This document shows positions 61,689-64,000 of a DNA stretch of 64,000 nt, one piece after another. The translations under genes and the position numbers were made by a program. Positions within the stretch are counted from its first letter, which is position 1; the number at the start of each line of letters is the position of its first letter. The notes beneath the pieces are model-generated. The model did not search any database and was not told where the DNA came from. It saw only the letters and a list, made by a program, of their open reading frames with translations. The stretch is from Hymenobacter ginkgonis (lineage in GTDB: Bacteria; Bacteroidota; Bacteroidia; Cytophagales; Hymenobacteraceae): the NCBI RefSeq assembly GCF_009755225.1, contig NZ_WQKZ01000003.1:62001-126000 (forward strand), given 5' to 3'.

Positions 61689-62919
61689 TCTGAAGCGCGA
61701 GGTAAAGCAAAAGGCCTTGCAAGTCGTAGCCTTTGGTGGTAAAATGCACGAGGTCGGCCTGGGCCAGGCCCGCCGCCCGCCACGCCCGAATGGCGCCGGC
61801 GCCGCCCTGCACAGCGGCAAAATCCCAGTAGGCGAGGTCGTGCTGCTGGGCGTAGGCGCGCAGCACGGCGCCGAGGCGGGCCAGGTCGGGGTTGGGGTAG
61901 CGGCGGGCGCGGTACGAGTCGGCGGGGGCGGCCAGCAGCACGTCGGCCGAGGGGCAGCGCCGGCGCAGGCGGCTGACGAGCGTATCGAGCTGGCGTTCGA
62001 ACACGGCCGGGTCGAAGCCCACGGCGTAAGCATCGTTAGTGCCGAGCGAAATGATAACCAAATCGGGCTGCAATACCGGTAATTGCTCAAAAAACAGCGG
62101 CGCCCGGTTATAGTGGCTCACGGCCGCGCCATTCACACCAATGGCGTGGTAGAAAATGCCGGGCTGGCCGTTTTCCAGCAGCAGGCCGTAAAGCAGCGCG
62201 CCGGTTTGGCGCGCGCTAGTGCGGGCCGCGCGCAGCTCCACAAAGCTGCGGAGCGAATCGAGGGGTAGGGCGGCGGCCACGCTGCTGCCCTGGCCCGGCA
62301 GCTGGCCCAGCAGGCGGCCGTGGCTTTCGCGCACCTGCCAGTCGAAGGCCGCGGGGCTGGGCTGGCGCAGCAGCGTAAGTTTGGTGAAGCGGTAGTCGGG
62401 CCGCGGCAGCAGCGGAATGCGCAGCGTGAACGCCGCGCCCGTATCGGTGGTAGCCAACGAAATGCCGCTTAGGCCAACTGGCAAGGTGCTATCGGGCGCG
62501 GCTAGCACGCGCTTGGTGCGCCAGGTGCCGCCGGTGGCCGCCGTGCGGAAAGTGGGCGAGCCATTGGTGCCCGCCACCCGAAACGGGAACGCCAGCCCGC
62601 GCCCCGCGTTGCCGTACGTGCGTTGCAACTCGCGCCGCACCCGGCCCGAAAACTCATCGGCTTGCAGGTGCGAATCACCGAGGTGCACCACGCTCACGCG
62701 GCCCCCCGGTAGCCCGGCCGGGTGCAGCGGCAGCTGCGCCAGCCGTTGGTAAAAGTGCTGCAAGCCCAGCGGCGCATTCTCGATGCGGTTGGCTGCCGTG
62801 CGTAGAAAGGGGTAGGCGGTTTGCAGGCTGTCGAGCGGGTCGCGGGCCTGCGCCCGCGCCGGGCGGCTGAGGCTCAGCAGCAAGCAGCACGCAAGTAGGC
62901 ACCGGAAAAGCATCGGCAT
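61663..62919 (-). CDS. Periplasmic SGNH/GDSL hydrolase, acetyltransferase partner
   Basis: 418 residues with a signal peptide ending near ARAQ. The catalytic pieces of the SGNH fold are VVHLGDSHLQADEF (Ser), a Gly in the IGVNGAAVSHYN region, LVIISLGTNDAYAVG (Asn) and ADLVHFTTKGYDLQG (Asp and His). Proteins of this size next to an MBOAT gene resemble AlgJ/AlgX or PatB and transfer acetyl groups to surface polysaccharide. It is translationally coupled to the MBOAT gene. A second SGNH gene lies upstream on the same strand. Confidence 0.88.
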   Translation of the reverse strand: MPMLFRCLLACCLLLSLSRPARAQARDPLDSLQTAYPFLRTAANRIENAPLGLQHFYQRLAQLPLHPAGLPGGRVSVVHLGDSHLQADEFSGRVRRELQRTYGNAGRGLAFPFRVAGTNGSPTFRTAATGGTWRTKRVLAAPDSTLPVGLSGISLATTDTGAAFTLRIPLLPRPDYRFTKLTLLRQPSPAAFDWQVRESHGRLLGQLPGQGSSVAAALPLDSLRSFVELRAARTSARQTGALLYGLLLENGQPGIFYHAIGVNGAAVSHYNRAPLFFEQLPVLQPDLVIISLGTNDAYAVGFDPAVFERQLDTLVSRLRRRCPSADVLLAAPADSYRARRYPNPDLARLGAVLRAYAQQHDLAYWDFAAVQGGAGAIRAWRAAGLAQADLVHFTTKGYDLQGLLLYLALQNGFASRPY

Positions 62920-62970
62920 GAAGCGAAGTGAGTAGGTGTTTTGAAACAGGTTGAAGCAAAAGAGACAGTC

Positions 62971-63044
62971 ATGCCGAGCGCAGCGCAGCAGCAGTAATCT
63001 AATTATTCAACGAGGCACGCGAGATGCTGCGCCGCGCTCGGCAT
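62971..63044. repeat. Palindromic repeat, 20-bp arms
   Basis: Arms 62971-62990 and 63025-63044 pair with one mismatch and a 34-base loop. The left end reads GTCATGCCGAGCGCAGCG, related to the repeats at 54811 and 55311. It lies between two SGNH genes. Confidence 0.75.
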
Positions 63045-63110
63045 AACCGCCTTTTTTATTTACTGACCACAGACGCTACTTAATGGATGGTTGACAACCG
63101 AGATTATACT

Positions 63111-64000
63111 TTACCGCAGCGCTGCCGTGGGCCCCGCCGAACTATCGGGGTGGGCGCGTGGCGAGGGGGTAGGGGCAGCTGGCACGGCGGCCGGGGCGCC
63201 CACTGGCCGGTTATACTCCTCCATCAAGTAGGTATAGAGCAAGCCTGCTACCCGGTAGGCGCCGCGGCTATTGAGGTGGGTATAGTCTTTGTTGGCCAGC
63301 GGAGGCGACTGCTCTACCCAGCTCGTCATAGTGTTTTCGCCGCCCATCGCCTCAAACAAATTCCAGAAGGCGGCGTGGGTGCGGCGGGCCAGGCGCTGCT
63401 GGGCGGCCAACAGCCGCGGCACGCTGGGGTCGGTCACGAACTCGCCGTCGAGGCGCGTGCTCTTGTCGCTCATGCCCACGATGAGGATGCTGGCATTCGG
63501 AAAAGCGCGCTGCATGCGGTCGACCACGCGGGTCATGGCCCGCTCATAAAAGGTATAGTCCTGCACGCTGGCGTTGGCCACGTTTACGCCGTAGTGTAGG
63601 ATGATGAGCCGGTAATCGAGGGCCTGGCCAAAGGCGGCGAGCTGCTTAAATGGGATGCGCGTGAGCGACATGCCGCTGTTGCCCCGAAACGAAAAATTGT
63701 CCAGCGTAATGCCCTGCGGGCTCTCGAAGCTGACGCCGTACACCGGGCGCGGGCCGTGGGTAGCAAACGCCAGCCGCATCCGCCGGGCGGGGGTGCCGGG
63801 CTTCAGTATCAGCTCGTTGAGTGGGCCGGTGGGCGCCAGGGCGTGCGGCACGCGGTGGCCGTCGGTGGTAACCAGTACCTCGTCGTGGCCCGAGCCGGAG
63901 CCGTAGAACAGCCGCGCCTCGGCAAAGCGCCGGGTGCCGGCAAAGCGCTGCCCAGCTTGGTACTGCACCCAGCTGGTATCGGCGCGCCCGCTGGCACTAT
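63111..64000 (-). CDS. SGNH/GDSL hydrolase-like protein, 3' part (5' end outside window)
   Basis: At least 295 codons; the frame stays open to the window edge, so the start is missing. The visible part has the block LIILHYGVNVANASV (Gly and Asn), SILIVGMSDKS and NKDYTHLNSRGAYRVAGLL (Asp and His). The region FESPQGITLDNFSFRGNSGM precedes it. The tail is Pro/Ala-rich. It is a second SGNH protein upstream of the SGNH-MBOAT pair, as in alginate-type acetylation systems that use two or more SGNH proteins. A palindromic repeat separates it from the pair. Confidence 0.82.
   Translation of the reverse strand, partial: SASGRADTSWVQYQAGQRFAGTRRFAEARLFYGSGSGHDEVLVTTDGHRVPHALAPTGPLNELILKPGTPARRMRLAFATHGPRPVYGVSFESPQGITLDNFSFRGNSGMSLTRIPFKQLAAFGQALDYRLIILHYGVNVANASVQDYTFYERAMTRVVDRMQRAFPNASILIVGMSDKSTRLDGEFVTDPSVPRLLAAQQRLARRTHAAFWNLFEAMGGENTMTSWVEQSPPLANKDYTHLNSRGAYRVAGLLYTYLMEEYNRPVGAPAAVPAAPTPSPRAHPDSSAGPTAALR

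Overview
The window most resembles a high-GC chromosome of the phylum Bacteroidota, probably Hymenobacteraceae (Hymenobacter-like). The grounds are two proteins with C-terminal type IX secretion sorting domains, a TonB-dependent receptor with an N-terminal carboxypeptidase-regulatory-like domain, start codons without Shine-Dalgarno sequences, and TAnnTTTG-type -7 promoter boxes upstream of several genes. Genus is an inference. No rRNA, tRNA, CRISPR array, insertion sequence or prophage was recognised.

Layout: 1-5581 is the end of an exopolysaccharide cluster (three glycosyltransferases, a GT14 branching-type enzyme and a Wzx-type flippase). It is followed on the other strand by two large secreted clan GH-A glycosidases (5795-11690). 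At 12-22 kb there is a DUF937-OmpA protein, a signalling block (STAS protein, NarL-type regulator, soluble multi-PAS histidine kinase), a lone OppC-type permease and a GAF-SpoIIE phosphatase. A second polysaccharide block lies at 22-27.7 kb (O-antigen ligase/polymerase, Wzz, second flippase, GT4). The stretch 27.8-41 kb is mixed housekeeping: an HNH protein, sbcC and sbcD separated by two unrelated genes, an alpha/beta hydrolase, two small Thr-rich secreted proteins and an HscA-type Hsp70.

From 41.1 to 48.5 kb five co-oriented genes form the most intriguing unit: a secreted DUF4331 protein, a membrane-anchored TPR protein, a HupE/UreJ-type membrane protein, a small His/Cys-rich membrane protein and a TonB-dependent receptor. 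This looks like an uncharacterised envelope uptake or sensing system, possibly for a metal. It is followed by two paralogous YkuD_2-type L,D-transpeptidase proteins, a DUF1275 protein and a NYN-domain protein.

The last 12 kb holds small lipoproteins, thiL, two small orphan proteins (one DUF2185-like), rlmD, a GH43 glycosidase, a NUDIX gene with a divergent DeoR-type regulator, and an SGNH-MBOAT O-acyltransferase module cut by the window end. Four long palindromes of one sequence family sit between genes in this last part only. Across the whole window the octamer GGGGGTAG is strikingly frequent and appears biased to the + strand.
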